Source of the DNA: Xanthomonas phaseoli pv. phaseoli
GTDB taxonomy: Bacteria; Pseudomonadota; Gammaproteobacteria; Xanthomonadales; Xanthomonadaceae
Length of the DNA stretch: 64,000 bases
Assembly (NCBI GenBank): GCA_022749655.1
Contig: CP094243.1
Coordinates: forward strand, 1 to 64,000
Direction: 5' to 3'
Each line of letters opens with the position of its first letter. The stretch's first letter is position 1. This document shows positions 53,536 through 62,229 of the stretch, piece by piece. The translations under genes were made by a program, and so were the position numbers. The notes below the pieces were generated by a model. The model was not told the DNA's origin, searched no databases, and saw only the letters and a program-made list of their open reading frames with translations.

Positions 53536-54915
53536 ATGAAACTGGGTATCACCGCCAAGCTGTTTCTCGCCATCCTCGCCGCGTGCGTGGCCGTACTGCT
53601 GATCAACGGCATCGCGGTGCAGGCCTTCGTCAAACGCCAATTCCTGGACTACCTCAACGAACAGGGCGTGGAGCGCATGCAGGAGACCTTGCCGCGGGTC
53701 AGGGCCGAATACGCGCGGCACGGCAGCTGGGAGTTCGTGCGCGACAACCCCGATGCCTGGTTCGTGCTGATGCGCCCGGAGCGTGGCCCCGGCCCGCCGC
53801 GCGAGGCACCGCCGATTTCCGACCAGACCGGTGCGGTGTTTCGCTTCGCACTGCTCGACCAGGACTATAGGCCGGTGATCGGCAATCCGGAGGTCGGCCG
53901 CCACGACATCCTGCGCCCGGTGGTGGTTGGTGGCCGCACTGTCGGCTGGATGGCGATGCTGCCGTTCCAGAAGGCGCTGGCGGCGGCGGACGCGCGCTTC
54001 TACGCCGCGCAGCAACGCGCGTGGTGGGCGATCGGCGGCGCCTGCCTGCTGGTCGCCGCACTGCTCGGCTGGCTGTTGTCGCGCACCTTGCTGCGGCGCC
54101 TGCGTGGCCTGACCCAAGCCACCCACCTGCTGGCTGCGGGCGACTACGCCACCCGCATCGACGCCGCCGCGCGCGACGAACTGGGTCAGCTGGCGCGCGA
54201 TTTCAACCTGCTGGCGCAAGCGCTGGAGCACAACGAACGCGCGCGGCGCGACTTCATGGCCGACATCTCCCACGAGCTGCGCACACCGCTGGCGGTCCTG
54301 CGCGCGGAACTGGAAGCGCTGCAGGACGGCATCCGGCCGATGACACCCAACTCGCTGGGGTCGCTGCACCAGCAGGTCGGCCAGCTGGGCAAGCTGATCG
54401 AAGACCTGTACGACGTGTCGCTGACCGATGTCGGTGCGCTGGCGTATCGGCGCGCTCCTCTCGATCTGGCGGTCATCCTGGCAACCGTGCTGGACGGCTT
54501 GCGCGCGCGCTTCGCCGCCGCGCAGCTGCAGTTGCAGGCGCAGATCGATGCCGGCCCGCTGCAGGTGGACGGCGACGAGCGCCGTCTGCAGCAACTGCTG
54601 GGCAACCTGCTGGAAAACACGCTGCGCTACACCGACGCCGGCGGCACGGTGCAGGTGCGCTGCGTGCGCCGCGGCGCGATGCTGGAGCTGGTGGTCGAAG
54701 ACAGCGCGCCAGGCGTGGATGCAGACAAGCGCGCGCGTTTGTTCGAACGCTTCTACCGCACCGAGGCCTCGCGCAATCGTGCCAGCGGCGGCAGCGGCCT
54801 GGGGCTGGCGATCTGCCGCAACATTGCCGAGGCCCACGGCGGCTCGATCCACGCCGAGGCGTCCGCACTGGGCGGGCTGCGCATGGTGCTGCGCTTGCCG
54901 GCGCTGGCCGCATGA
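53536..54915 (+). CDS. Sensor histidine kinase (BaeS-like)
   Basis: The 459-residue protein has an N-terminal membrane segment (LFLAILAACVAVLLINGIAV), a periplasmic domain, a second segment near residue 160-180 and a HAMP linker. The phosphoacceptor block is RRDFMADISHELRTPLAVLR, and the ATPase motifs are LLGNLLENTLRYTDAGG and GGSGLGLAICRNIAEAHGG. It is divergent from the pump operon with a 160-bp spacer and overlaps the response regulator gene. BaeSR controls RND pumps in enterobacteria, so the same role is likely here. Confidence 0.92.
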   Translation: MKLGITAKLFLAILAACVAVLLINGIAVQAFVKRQFLDYLNEQGVERMQETLPRVRAEYARHGSWEFVRDNPDAWFVLMRPERGPGPPREAPPISDQTGAVFRFALLDQDYRPVIGNPEVGRHDILRPVVVGGRTVGWMAMLPFQKALAAADARFYAAQQRAWWAIGGACLLVAALLGWLLSRTLLRRLRGLTQATHLLAAGDYATRIDAAARDELGQLARDFNLLAQALEHNERARRDFMADISHELRTPLAVLRAELEALQDGIRPMTPNSLGSLHQQVGQLGKLIEDLYDVSLTDVGALAYRRAPLDLAVILATVLDGLRARFAAAQLQLQAQIDAGPLQVDGDERRLQQLLGNLLENTLRYTDAGGTVQVRCVRRGAMLELVVEDSAPGVDADKRARLFERFYRTEASRNRASGGSGLGLAICRNIAEAHGGSIHAEASALGGLRMVLRLPALAA

Positions 54916-55595
54916 GCAGCGCGTCCCCGCTCGGGCATGTGCTGATCGTCGAGGACGAACCGCGCCTGGCCGCGGTGTTGGGCGAGTACCTGCATGCGGC
55001 CGGCTATTCGCACGACTGGATCGCCGATGGCGCGCAAGCGCTGGGCGCATTCCGCGCGCAGCAGCCGGACCTGGTGCTGCTGGACCTGATGCTGCCCAAC
55101 CGCGGCGGCCTGGACATCTGCCGCGACCTGCGCAAGGAAAGCGCGGTGCCGGTGATCATGGTCACTGCGCGCGTGGAGGAAATCGACCGCCTGCTGGGCC
55201 TGGAGATCGGCGCGGACGACTACATCTGCAAGCCCTTCAGTCCGCGCGAAGTGGTGGCGCGCGTCCAGGCCGTGTTGCGCCGTCATCGTCACGACCCGCA
55301 CGGCGCACCGGCACCGGGCCTGCAGATCGACGAAGACGCCTGTCGCGCCAGCGTGCATGGCCGCGTCCTGGACCTGACCCAGGTCGAATTCCGCCTGCTG
55401 CGCACCCTCGCCGCCGCCCCGGGGCGGGTGTACTCGCGCGAGCAACTGATGGGCCGGCTCTACGCCGACCACCGCATCGTCACCGACCGCACAGTCGACA
55501 GCCACGTCAAGAATCTGCGCCGCAAGCTCGCCGACGCCGGCGGCGAGGACTGGGTCCGCTCGGTCTATGGGGCGGGGTATCGGTTTGAGCCGTGA
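54912..55595 (+). CDS. OmpR-family response regulator (BaeR-like)
   Basis: The 227-residue protein has a receiver domain (IVEDEPRLAAVLGEYL, the phospho-aspartate in LVLLDLMLPNRGG, the lysine in YICKPFSPREVVARV) and a C-terminal winged helix (LTQVEFRLLRTLAAAPGRVY to DRTVDSHVKNLRRKLADAG). The ATG at 54912 overlaps the kinase stop (ATGA). Two bases after its stop begins a heptamer repeat array. Confidence 0.95.
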   Translation: MSSASPLGHVLIVEDEPRLAAVLGEYLHAAGYSHDWIADGAQALGAFRAQQPDLVLLDLMLPNRGGLDICRDLRKESAVPVIMVTARVEEIDRLLGLEIGADDYICKPFSPREVVARVQAVLRRHRHDPHGAPAPGLQIDEDACRASVHGRVLDLTQVEFRLLRTLAAAPGRVYSREQLMGRLYADHRIVTDRTVDSHVKNLRRKLADAGGEDWVRSVYGAGYRFEP

Positions 55596-55597
55596 TT

Positions 55598-55820
55598 GGG
55601 GAATGGGGAATGGGGAATGGGGAATGGGGAATGGGGAATGGGGAATGGGGAATGGGGAGCGGGGCGTTGTTAATGTCTTTTCTACTTCGCGTTTGAAGCT
55701 TGTGGTTCACATCGGCTTGCGAAACGGAACCGTCCGGGGCAAGCCCCTGGCCTTTGATTTTGCGATTCCCCATTCCCCAATCCCCAATCCCCAATCCCCA
55801 ATCCCCAATCCCGACTCCCC
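55598..55820. repeat. Inverted tandem heptamer element: eight GGGGAAT units and a mirrored CCCC-type array
   Basis: Eight perfect GGGGAAT copies fill 55598-55653 with one degenerate copy after. The opposite arm, 55765-55820, holds eight heptamers (ATTCCCC twice, AATCCCC four times, then two variants). The arms could pair into a long stem over a 104-bp core. The element fills the space between the two convergent genes almost exactly. Similar G-rich repeats are known to recur in Xanthomonas genomes. The role is unknown; a terminator or a mobile repeat is possible. Confidence 0.9.
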
Positions 55821-55823
55821 GCA

Positions 55824-56675
55824 TCATCGAAACACCACCGTGCGATGTCCATTGAGCACGATGCGGTGTTCGACGTGGCGGCGTACTGCGCGCGCCAGCA
55901 CCAGTGACTCGGTGTCGCTGCCCAGGCGGATCAGGTCGCGTGGGGTCATGGCGTGGTCCACGCGCGCGACGTCCTGTTCGATGATCGGGCCTTCGTCCAG
56001 ATCTTCGGTGACGTAGTGCGCGGTGGCGCCGATGATCTTGACCCCGCGTGCGTGCGCCTGGTGATACGGCTGCGCGCCCTTGAAGCTGGGCAGAAAACTG
56101 TGATGGATGTTGATCGCGCGCCCGGCCAGTGCCCGGCACAGCTGCGGCGACAGGATCTGCATGTAGCGCGCCAGCACCACCAGATCGATCTGCAGATCAT
56201 CGACCAGGGCGAGCAGCTGCGCTTCCTGCGCGGCGCGCGTGTCGGCGCCCACCGGAAGATGGTGGAAGGCGATGCCGTAGGAGGCTGCCAACGGCGCGAA
56301 GTCGGTGTGGTTGGAAACCACCGCAGCGATGTCCACCGGCAATTGCCGGCTGTGCATGCGGAACAGCAGGTCGTTGAGGCAATGCCCCTGCTTGCTCACC
56401 AGCACCAGCAGGCGCGCGCGGCGGCGTGCGTCGTGCAGTTGCCATGTCATCTGGAATTCGTCGGCCAGCACGGCAAAGCGCTGCTCCAACGCGGCAATGT
56501 CGGTCTTTGCCGGTTTGTGGAAATGCACGCGCAGAAAGAATCGCCCGCTTTCGTCGTCGCCGAATTGCTGCGCGTCGAGGATGTTGCAGGCCAGGTCGAA
56601 CAGCAGCCCGGTCACGCGATAGACGATACCGGTACGGTCGGGACAGGACAGGGTGAGGATGTAGTCGGAGCGCAT
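55824..56675 (-). CDS. purU: Formyltetrahydrofolate deformylase
   Basis: PurU hydrolyses 10-formyltetrahydrofolate to tetrahydrofolate and formate. The 283-residue protein has an N-terminal ACT domain (LTLSCPDRTGIVYRVTGLLF) and a formyltransferase-like domain with INIHHSFLPSFKGAQPYHQA and IGATAHYVTEDLDEGPIIEQ, where the catalytic histidine and aspartate occur. The start ATG at 56675 fits the ACT domain edge. Confidence 0.95.
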   Translation of the reverse strand: MRSDYILTLSCPDRTGIVYRVTGLLFDLACNILDAQQFGDDESGRFFLRVHFHKPAKTDIAALEQRFAVLADEFQMTWQLHDARRRARLLVLVSKQGHCLNDLLFRMHSRQLPVDIAAVVSNHTDFAPLAASYGIAFHHLPVGADTRAAQEAQLLALVDDLQIDLVVLARYMQILSPQLCRALAGRAINIHHSFLPSFKGAQPYHQAHARGVKIIGATAHYVTEDLDEGPIIEQDVARVDHAMTPRDLIRLGSDTESLVLARAVRRHVEHRIVLNGHRTVVFR

Positions 56676-56912
56676 CGGCGCATGATAGCCAATGCACGAC
56701 ATCACCGACGCAGTGCTTGCGTCGGTAACTTTGCAGTGCGAACAGGTTCAGGAAACGGTGTGCCGTCCAGCCGATGTTCAACGCTGACCGTGGTCGCGTT
56801 GCGCTCGTGCTGCACGATGACGTGCGGCCAAAATGACGTGCAGCGCGGCAGTAAAGCGCATCACGCGCCGATGGCCGGTGACGCGGCACCGCCACGCAGG
56901 TCGCAACGCCTC

Positions 56913-57305
56913 TCAGCGCGGCGGCAAACGCAGCATCAGCCGCCGATTGATCTCGTCCAGCTGCGCAAGCGATGCGTCCACCGATGTTTCCATGGCTTCC
57001 TGCGTTGTGATATGTGCACGCAGATGCGCGGGATCGGACAGCTCGCCACGCACCAGGAACACGTTCTCGCCGACCTCGCCCAGATGGCGGCTGAGCACCA
57101 CGTAGTCCACCTGATCGAAGCCATGCTGCTTGGCCAGCGGCAGCAGGCGCGCGGCCATGCGCTCGCTCGCCTGGTCCACCGGCTTGCCCAACTCGGCGTC
57201 CAGCACGCTGACCGCTTCGCGGATCTGTGCGAACAGGTAGTGGTCCGGGTGCTCGGGATGGTCGGGGCCCACCGGGCCCTGGTTGATGACCGGTGCGTCG
57301 GTCAT
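56913..57305 (-). CDS. XVIPCD-like protein (T4SS effector C-terminal domain, stand-alone)
   Basis: The 130-residue protein contains, in order, GPVGPDHPEHPDHYLFAQI, a LD...G stretch, GFDQVDYVVLS (compare the XVIPCD motif GLxRIDHV) and VFLVRGELSDPAHLRAHI (compare FAVQGxxDPxxxRAHV), then TTQEAMETSVDASLAQLDE. These are the marks of the XVIPCD domain that targets proteins to the Xanthomonas antibacterial type IV secretion system. No N-terminal toxic domain or immunity gene is adjacent. It could be an orphan domain, a small effector or a decayed one. The start may extend upstream (see the 25-residue frame at 57302-57379). Confidence 0.8.
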   Translation of the reverse strand: MTDAPVINQGPVGPDHPEHPDHYLFAQIREAVSVLDAELGKPVDQASERMAARLLPLAKQHGFDQVDYVVLSRHLGEVGENVFLVRGELSDPAHLRAHITTQEAMETSVDASLAQLDEINRRLMLRLPPR

Positions 57306-57379
57306 CGTGTGCCACCGGCGCACGCCAGTGCGCGCGGCGCGCGCTCGGTCGAACCGAGCGTGATATGCAGGTGTCGCAT
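57302..57379 (-). CDS. 25-residue frame overlapping the XVIPCD start
   Basis: ATG 57379 has an excellent Shine-Dalgarno AGGGAGG (57385-57391) five bases away, and its TGA overlaps the XVIPCD ATG (ATGA). The two frames differ by the one-base step seen at other breaks, so it may be the true N-terminus of the XVIPCD protein rather than a separate peptide. Confidence 0.4.
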   Translation of the reverse strand: MRHLHITLGSTERAPRALACAGGTR

Positions 57380-57519
57380 CGCATCCTCCCTGGAGCGGCG
57401 GCTGTAACGAGCCGGCATTTTAGAAGGTCTGCTGCATGTTGAGGTGAGCAAGCGGTGGGCCGCCGTGGCGCGAAGCGAAGCGCCCTGCGCAGGGCTCAAT
57501 CCACGTTGCGCAAGGGTGA

Positions 57520-58401
57520 TCAGGCCACCTGCCCTGCCCGCCGCGCCGAGACTTCCGCCAGGACCGCCCAGTCTGCATTGCCGTCGCCATGCGCAATGGC
57601 CTCGTCCAGCCCTGCGCGCAGCAGCTCGCCCAACGGCATCGGCACCTGCTTGTCGGCGCCGGCCTGGATGGCCAGGTCCACATCCTTGCGCCCCAGCGTG
57701 GCGGTGAAACCCGCCGGCAGGTATTGGCGCTGCATGATCAGCCGGCCATAGCCCTGGTAGGCGGGCGCGGCGAACAAGGTGCTGGTGAGCATGCCCAGAA
57801 ATTGCGTGGCATCCACGCCATGACCGCGTGCCAGCGCACTGGCTTCGGCCATGGCGCCGATGGCGCTGGCCAGGCAGAAGTTGGCCGCCAGCTTCACTGC
57901 ATTGGCCTGCTCCGGTGCGCAACCTATGTACCAGGTCTTCTGCCCCAGCGCGTCGAACATCGGCTGCTGCACGCGAGCCACGGCCGCTTCATCGCCGGCG
58001 GCCAGGATATTGAGCTTGCCGGCTTCGGCCACGTCCACACGCCCGAGCACCGGCGCGGCCACATAGGCCACACCGCGTTCGGCATGCAGCGCGGTCAATT
58101 CATGTGCCAGCGCCACCGAGATGGTGGCCATGTTGACGTGCACGCTGCCTGCCGGCAACGCATCCAGTACGCCACGCTCCAGCAAGGTCTGGCGCACTGC
58201 GTTGTCGTCGGCCAGCATCGAAAACAGCAGCGGGCCGTGCGCGGCATCGTGCGGTTGCTCCACCACCGTGGCGCCAGCCTCGCGCAGCGGCTGGGCGCGT
58301 TCGGGCGCACGGTTCCAGACGCTCAACGCGAACCCGCCACGCAGCAGGTTGTGCGCCATCGGCAGGCCCATCGTGCCCAAGCCCAGAAATCCTATCGGCA
58401 T
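57520..58401 (-). CDS. NAD(P)-dependent 3-hydroxyisobutyrate-dehydrogenase-family enzyme
   Basis: The 293-residue protein has the N-terminal Rossmann motif GFLGLGTMGLPMAHNLLRGG, a substrate-loop region VAAPVLGRVDVAEAGKLNIL and the catalytic lysine in NAVKLAANFCLAS. It belongs to the beta-hydroxyacid dehydrogenase family (3-hydroxyisobutyrate, tartronate semialdehyde or glyoxylate reductase). The substrate is not determined. The gene lies 35 bp downstream of the flavin oxidoreductase gene, on the same strand, possibly as one operon. Confidence 0.88.
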   Translation of the reverse strand: MPIGFLGLGTMGLPMAHNLLRGGFALSVWNRAPERAQPLREAGATVVEQPHDAAHGPLLFSMLADDNAVRQTLLERGVLDALPAGSVHVNMATISVALAHELTALHAERGVAYVAAPVLGRVDVAEAGKLNILAAGDEAAVARVQQPMFDALGQKTWYIGCAPEQANAVKLAANFCLASAIGAMAEASALARGHGVDATQFLGMLTSTLFAAPAYQGYGRLIMQRQYLPAGFTATLGRKDVDLAIQAGADKQVPMPLGELLRAGLDEAIAHGDGNADWAVLAEVSARRAGQVA

Positions 58402-58436
58402 GCGGTGTCCTTGTTCGGTATGACGTCAGGTGCAAA

Positions 58437-59555
58437 TCAGGTGGCGAACACGCCCCGCGCATCGCGCGGTTCGCAACGCAGGTATTGCGGTGCCGGCGTG
58501 ACCGAGGCGCCCAGTGCCGCAGCGGCATGCCACGGCCAGCGTGGGTCGTACAGGATGCCACGCGCCAGCGCGATCGCGTCGGCCTGGCCTTCCTGCAAGA
58601 TCGCCTCGGCCTGCGCCGGCTCGGTGATCAAGCCTACGCCAATCACCGGCGTGTTCACCTGCGCGCGAATCTCCTGCGCGAACGGAATCTGATAGCCCGC
58701 CTGCAGCGGAATCTGCTGGCGTGGATCCAGCCCGCCGCTGGAGACATGGATGTAGTGCGCGCCGCGTGCATCCAGCGCCTGCGACAAGGCGATGCTCTGC
58801 TGCACATCCCAACCGCCTTCGACCCAATCGGTGGCCGAGATACGCACGCCAACGGCGATTTTTTCCGACACTGCCGCACGCACCGCATCGAAGATGCGCA
58901 GCGTCAGCCGCATGCGATTTTCCAGCGACCCGCCATACGCATCGCTGCGCTGATTGCTCAACGGCGACAGGAATTGATGCATCAGATAACCGTGTGCGGC
59001 GTGCAGTTCGATCAGCTCCAGGCCCAGCCGTTCGGCACGTTTTGCCGATGCGACAAAGGCATCCACCACCGCATCGATCCCCGCCTCGTCCAGTGCCTGC
59101 GGCGCTGGCTGCCCCGCGCGGAACGGCAGCGCCGATGCAGACACGGTCTGCCAGCCATATGCATGATCGGGTGCGATGGCCTCGCCGCCTTTCCACGGCA
59201 GATCGGTCGACGCCTTGCGGCCGGCGTGCGCCAGCTGGATGCCGATCGGCATCGGCGACCAGCGTCGTACCGATTGCAGTACCTCGGCCAGGGCCTGCTC
59301 GGTCGCGTCGTCGTACAAACCAAGATCGGCGTAACTGATGCGCCCCTCCGGCACCACGGCCGCCGCTTCGAGAATCAGCAAGCCAGCGCCGGATTGCGAC
59401 AAGGTGCCCAGGTGGATGCGGTGCCAGTCGCTGGCGCAGCCGTCCTGTGCCGAGTACTGGCACATCGGCGCGATGACGATGCGGTTGGCGAGCGCGAGCG
59501 GACCGAAGGAGATGGGAGAGAACAACTGGCTCAAGGCGGCATCCACAGCTGACAT
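58437..59555 (-). CDS. Old yellow enzyme-family NADH:flavin oxidoreductase (YqjM-like)
   Basis: The 372-residue FMN enzyme has RIVIAPMCQYSAQDG near the N-terminus, IQLAHAGRKAS and the substrate-binding block HAAHGYLMHQFLSPLSNQRS, followed by YGGSLENRMR. It also has ALARGILYDPRWPW near the C-terminus. The YqjM subfamily, with a cysteine in the PMCQY region, reduces activated double bonds of enones. It may detoxify electrophiles. The start ATG at 59555 was chosen by the family N-terminus. Confidence 0.92.
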   Translation of the reverse strand: MSAVDAALSQLFSPISFGPLALANRIVIAPMCQYSAQDGCASDWHRIHLGTLSQSGAGLLILEAAAVVPEGRISYADLGLYDDATEQALAEVLQSVRRWSPMPIGIQLAHAGRKASTDLPWKGGEAIAPDHAYGWQTVSASALPFRAGQPAPQALDEAGIDAVVDAFVASAKRAERLGLELIELHAAHGYLMHQFLSPLSNQRSDAYGGSLENRMRLTLRIFDAVRAAVSEKIAVGVRISATDWVEGGWDVQQSIALSQALDARGAHYIHVSSGGLDPRQQIPLQAGYQIPFAQEIRAQVNTPVIGVGLITEPAQAEAILQEGQADAIALARGILYDPRWPWHAAAALGASVTPAPQYLRCEPRDARGVFAT

Positions 59556-59614
59556 GGGGTGCTTATTGCACTGCGCCGCGCGCGCCGGCACAACCGCTGC
59601 GATGGATCACTGCG

Positions 59615-60498
59615 TCATGCAGAGCGCGCACTGGCGTCATTGACGCTGCGCCCACGCGGCAGGTCCGGCGGCGCGTGCAGGAAGGCCAGCGCCTGCGCGC
59701 ACGACTGCTCCACCTTCAGCGTGAGCAGCGCGTCGGCGCGCGTGCGCCCGAAGTTGAGCGCGGCGATCGGCAAGCCATTGCGCGCGGCGGTCTGCACGAA
59801 ACGAAACCCCGAATACACCATCAACGACGAGCCCACCACCAGCACGGCGTCGGCAGCGTGCAGATGCGCAAAGGCGCGCTCCACCCGCTCGCGCGGCACG
59901 TTCTCGCCGAAGAACACCACATCCGGCTTGAGCACGCCACCGCACGCCGGGCACGGCGGCACCACGAAATGCTCGAAGGCCACATCGTCCAGATCGGCAT
60001 CGCCGTCGGGTGCTTGCGCGGCCTCAAGCGCTGCCCAGCCGGGATTGGCCTGCTCGAGCAACAGTTGAAATTCGGTGCGTGGCATGCGGCGCTCGCAGCC
60101 CATGCAGCGCACCACATCGAGCCGGCCGTGCAGATCGATCACCGCCTGGCTGCCGGCGGCCTGGTGCAGGCGGTCCACGTTCTGGGTGAGCAGCACTTCC
60201 AACTGGCCGCGCGCTTCCAGCGCAGCCAGCGCGTGATGGGTGGCATTGGGTTGCGCCAGACCGAAGCGCGGCCAGCCGACCAGGCTGCGCGCCCAATAGC
60301 GCTGCCGCGTGGACAGCTCGCCCATGAACGCCTGGAATGTCACCGGCTGTGGACGCTTCCAGCCGCCTTGCAGATCCCGGTAATCGGGAATGCCCGAATC
60401 GGTGCTGCAGCCGGCACCGGTCAGCACGAACAGGCGCTGATGGCGCTCGATAAAGTCCTGTAGCGCGCTTGGTCGTCGTGGGCAGGGACAGCGGTCAT
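59615..60498 (-). CDS. Sirtuin-type NAD-dependent protein deacetylase, start frameshifted
   Basis: The protein is a class II-like sirtuin: VLTGAGCSTDSGIPDYRDLQ near the N-terminus, TQNVDRLHQAAGS, the catalytic histidine in DLHGRLDVVRC, and four zinc cysteines in VRCMGCERR and PPCPACGG. A good ATG at 60498 is one base out of frame with the body near 60475, so one base is probably missing. Corrected length is 294 residues. It would remove acyl groups from lysines in the cytoplasm. Ends MTAV... and body agree in family length. Confidence 0.85.
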
Positions 60499-60759
60499 GT
60501 GGTCGTTCCGGAAAGCCATGGGAGCACGTCGCGCCAGCGCCACGTGCCAGGCCCGCTGCGGCGCCGTGTCGGCCGCCAGACCGGCGTGCTTGGTCGCACA
60601 TAGCTGTGCACATCACACCGTCGTCGACGAGTGAAGAGACAGACCGAATACGCGCAACGCGCCGCCCTGGATGCAGCACGCAGACGGTACGGCATCCCGT
60701 TGTGGCTGCGCAGTTGGTGCGATCCGTCCGCGCGGTCGGCCACGCCGTGGCAGCCGAGC

Positions 60760-61695
60760 TCAAGGCGCGGCGCGCCTGTGTTCGACAAAGCGCAGCAGAT
60801 CCCGATTGAAGCGCGCGCTGTCCTCCAGGAACGGCGCGTGCCCGGCATCCGGATACAGCACGGTCTGCGCGCGCGGCTGCAACTGGCGCGCACGCGCCAA
60901 GGTCGGCTCGGTGGCGACCAGGGCATCGCGCACGCCGTACATCAGCAGGACCGGCAGGCGCGTGCGCTGCAGGCCGGCGACATCGATCGACATGCCCTGC
61001 ACGGCACGCTGCATGTCCCACGAGGCCAGCGATGCGTTGGCCAGCAAGCTCTCGAACACCGGCACCGGCGGTTGGGTGGCGAAGCACAGCCGCAGGAAAT
61101 CCTGCACCGCCTGCAGATGCGTGCGCAGGTCGGGCGAAACCAGATCGCGATAGACCGCCGGATGCGTGCCCAGCTGCTCGGCGCGCAGTTCGATCACACC
61201 GTCGACGTACACCACGCCGGCAAGCCCGGTATCGCCATATCGGCTCAGGTAGTTGCTGATCACCGCGCCGCCCAGGGACCAGCCCACCAGGATCGCCTCG
61301 CGCGCATCGGTGGCCTTCAACACGGCAGCCAGGTCGTCGGCCCAGCGCATGCCCTCTTGATACGCCGACGCGGCGGCCGGCTTGCCGGACTGCCCGTGGC
61401 CGCGCAGGTCGTAGGTGATCAACCGGTAGCCCTGCAGCTGCGGGTCGGCCAGCTGTGCATCCCAATTGATGCGACTACCGAGCAGGCCGTGCACGAAGAC
61501 GATGGCCGGGCCGTCGGTGGCGCCGTGCTCCTGCACCGACAGGCGCACGCCATCGGGCGCGGTCACGGTATAGCTGCGTGCGTCGGCAACGACGCCCGGG
61601 CTGGCTGTGGCCAACATCGAGCACACCGACAACACACAGGCCATTAGGCAGCGCAGCGGCAGCATGCGGCTGCCAGGCAAGAGGCGAACAGACAT
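60760..61695 (-). CDS. Secreted or periplasmic alpha/beta-hydrolase
   Basis: The 311-residue protein has a hydrophobic signal-like start (RCLMACVLSVCSMLATAS), an oxyanion-hole HG motif in AIVFVHGLLGSRINWDAQ, the nucleophile elbow LVGWSLGGAVISNYLSRYG and the catalytic histidine in YPDAGHAPFLEDSARF. It is an esterase or haloperoxidase-like hydrolase of unknown substrate. It is divergent from a MerR-type regulator gene 90 bp away that may control it. Confidence 0.87.
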   Translation of the reverse strand: MSVRLLPGSRMLPLRCLMACVLSVCSMLATASPGVVADARSYTVTAPDGVRLSVQEHGATDGPAIVFVHGLLGSRINWDAQLADPQLQGYRLITYDLRGHGQSGKPAAASAYQEGMRWADDLAAVLKATDAREAILVGWSLGGAVISNYLSRYGDTGLAGVVYVDGVIELRAEQLGTHPAVYRDLVSPDLRTHLQAVQDFLRLCFATQPPVPVFESLLANASLASWDMQRAVQGMSIDVAGLQRTRLPVLLMYGVRDALVATEPTLARARQLQPRAQTVLYPDAGHAPFLEDSARFNRDLLRFVEHRRAAP

Positions 61696-61784
61696 CGGGG
61701 AGAGCTCCAGGCAATGGGAGCGACGATCCTGCAGCCTCACATCAGTGTGAGGGTCAAGCCGTGCGTGCAGCGTATGCTTGGCGC

Positions 61785-62212
61785 ATGGCCGCTTGTTCCG
61801 AACCCTTGCTGCGCATTGGCGCGCTGGCGCAACAGACCGGCGCCAGCGTGCGTTCGATCCGTCATTACGATGCGCACGGGTTGCTGACATCCTCGCGCAG
61901 TGCCAACGGGTACCGGGTCTTCCTCACGCATGCATTGCACAGGTGCGCCAGATCCAGCGCTTGATCGCGACGGGTTTCAACCTGGATGAAATTCTTGGCT
62001 TCCCAGAGTGCATGCGCCTGGTGGAAGGCGCGCAGATGTGCCCGGACACCGCACACGCGCATCGCGCGCGCCTACAGCTGATCGAGCGCCAGCTGGCCGA
62101 TCTTGAGCGGCAGCGTGGGCGCCTGTTGGCAACCTTGGCGCAGTCAGGCGCGGATGCAACGGCTGCCATGTCTTCAGCCGCGCAAACCACACGGCGCAAG
62201 CGGGCGCGCTAG
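61785..62212 (+). CDS. MerR-family transcriptional regulator, one frameshift
   Basis: The N-terminal MerR helix-turn-helix is LLRIGALAQQTGASVRSIRHYDAHGLL, followed by SANGYRVF. One base is missing near 61930, after which IAQVRQIQRLIATGFNLDEI and the dimerisation helix follow. The corrected protein has about 142 residues. No cysteine metal-binding set is obvious beyond CMRLVEGAQMC, so the effector is unknown. It is divergent from the hydrolase gene. Confidence 0.83.
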
Positions 62213-62229
62213 AAGCGCTCGGTCGCGCG

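Noticed and set aside
49146..53870. 1574-codon open frame antisense to the RND operon
   Set aside because: It lies opposite three well-supported pump genes and is rich in His, Arg and Gln as expected of a GC-rich antisense frame. It has no motif or plausible start.
55598..55820. CRISPR array
   Set aside because: The units are 7 bp, directly adjacent, and mirrored; there are no spacers or cas genes.
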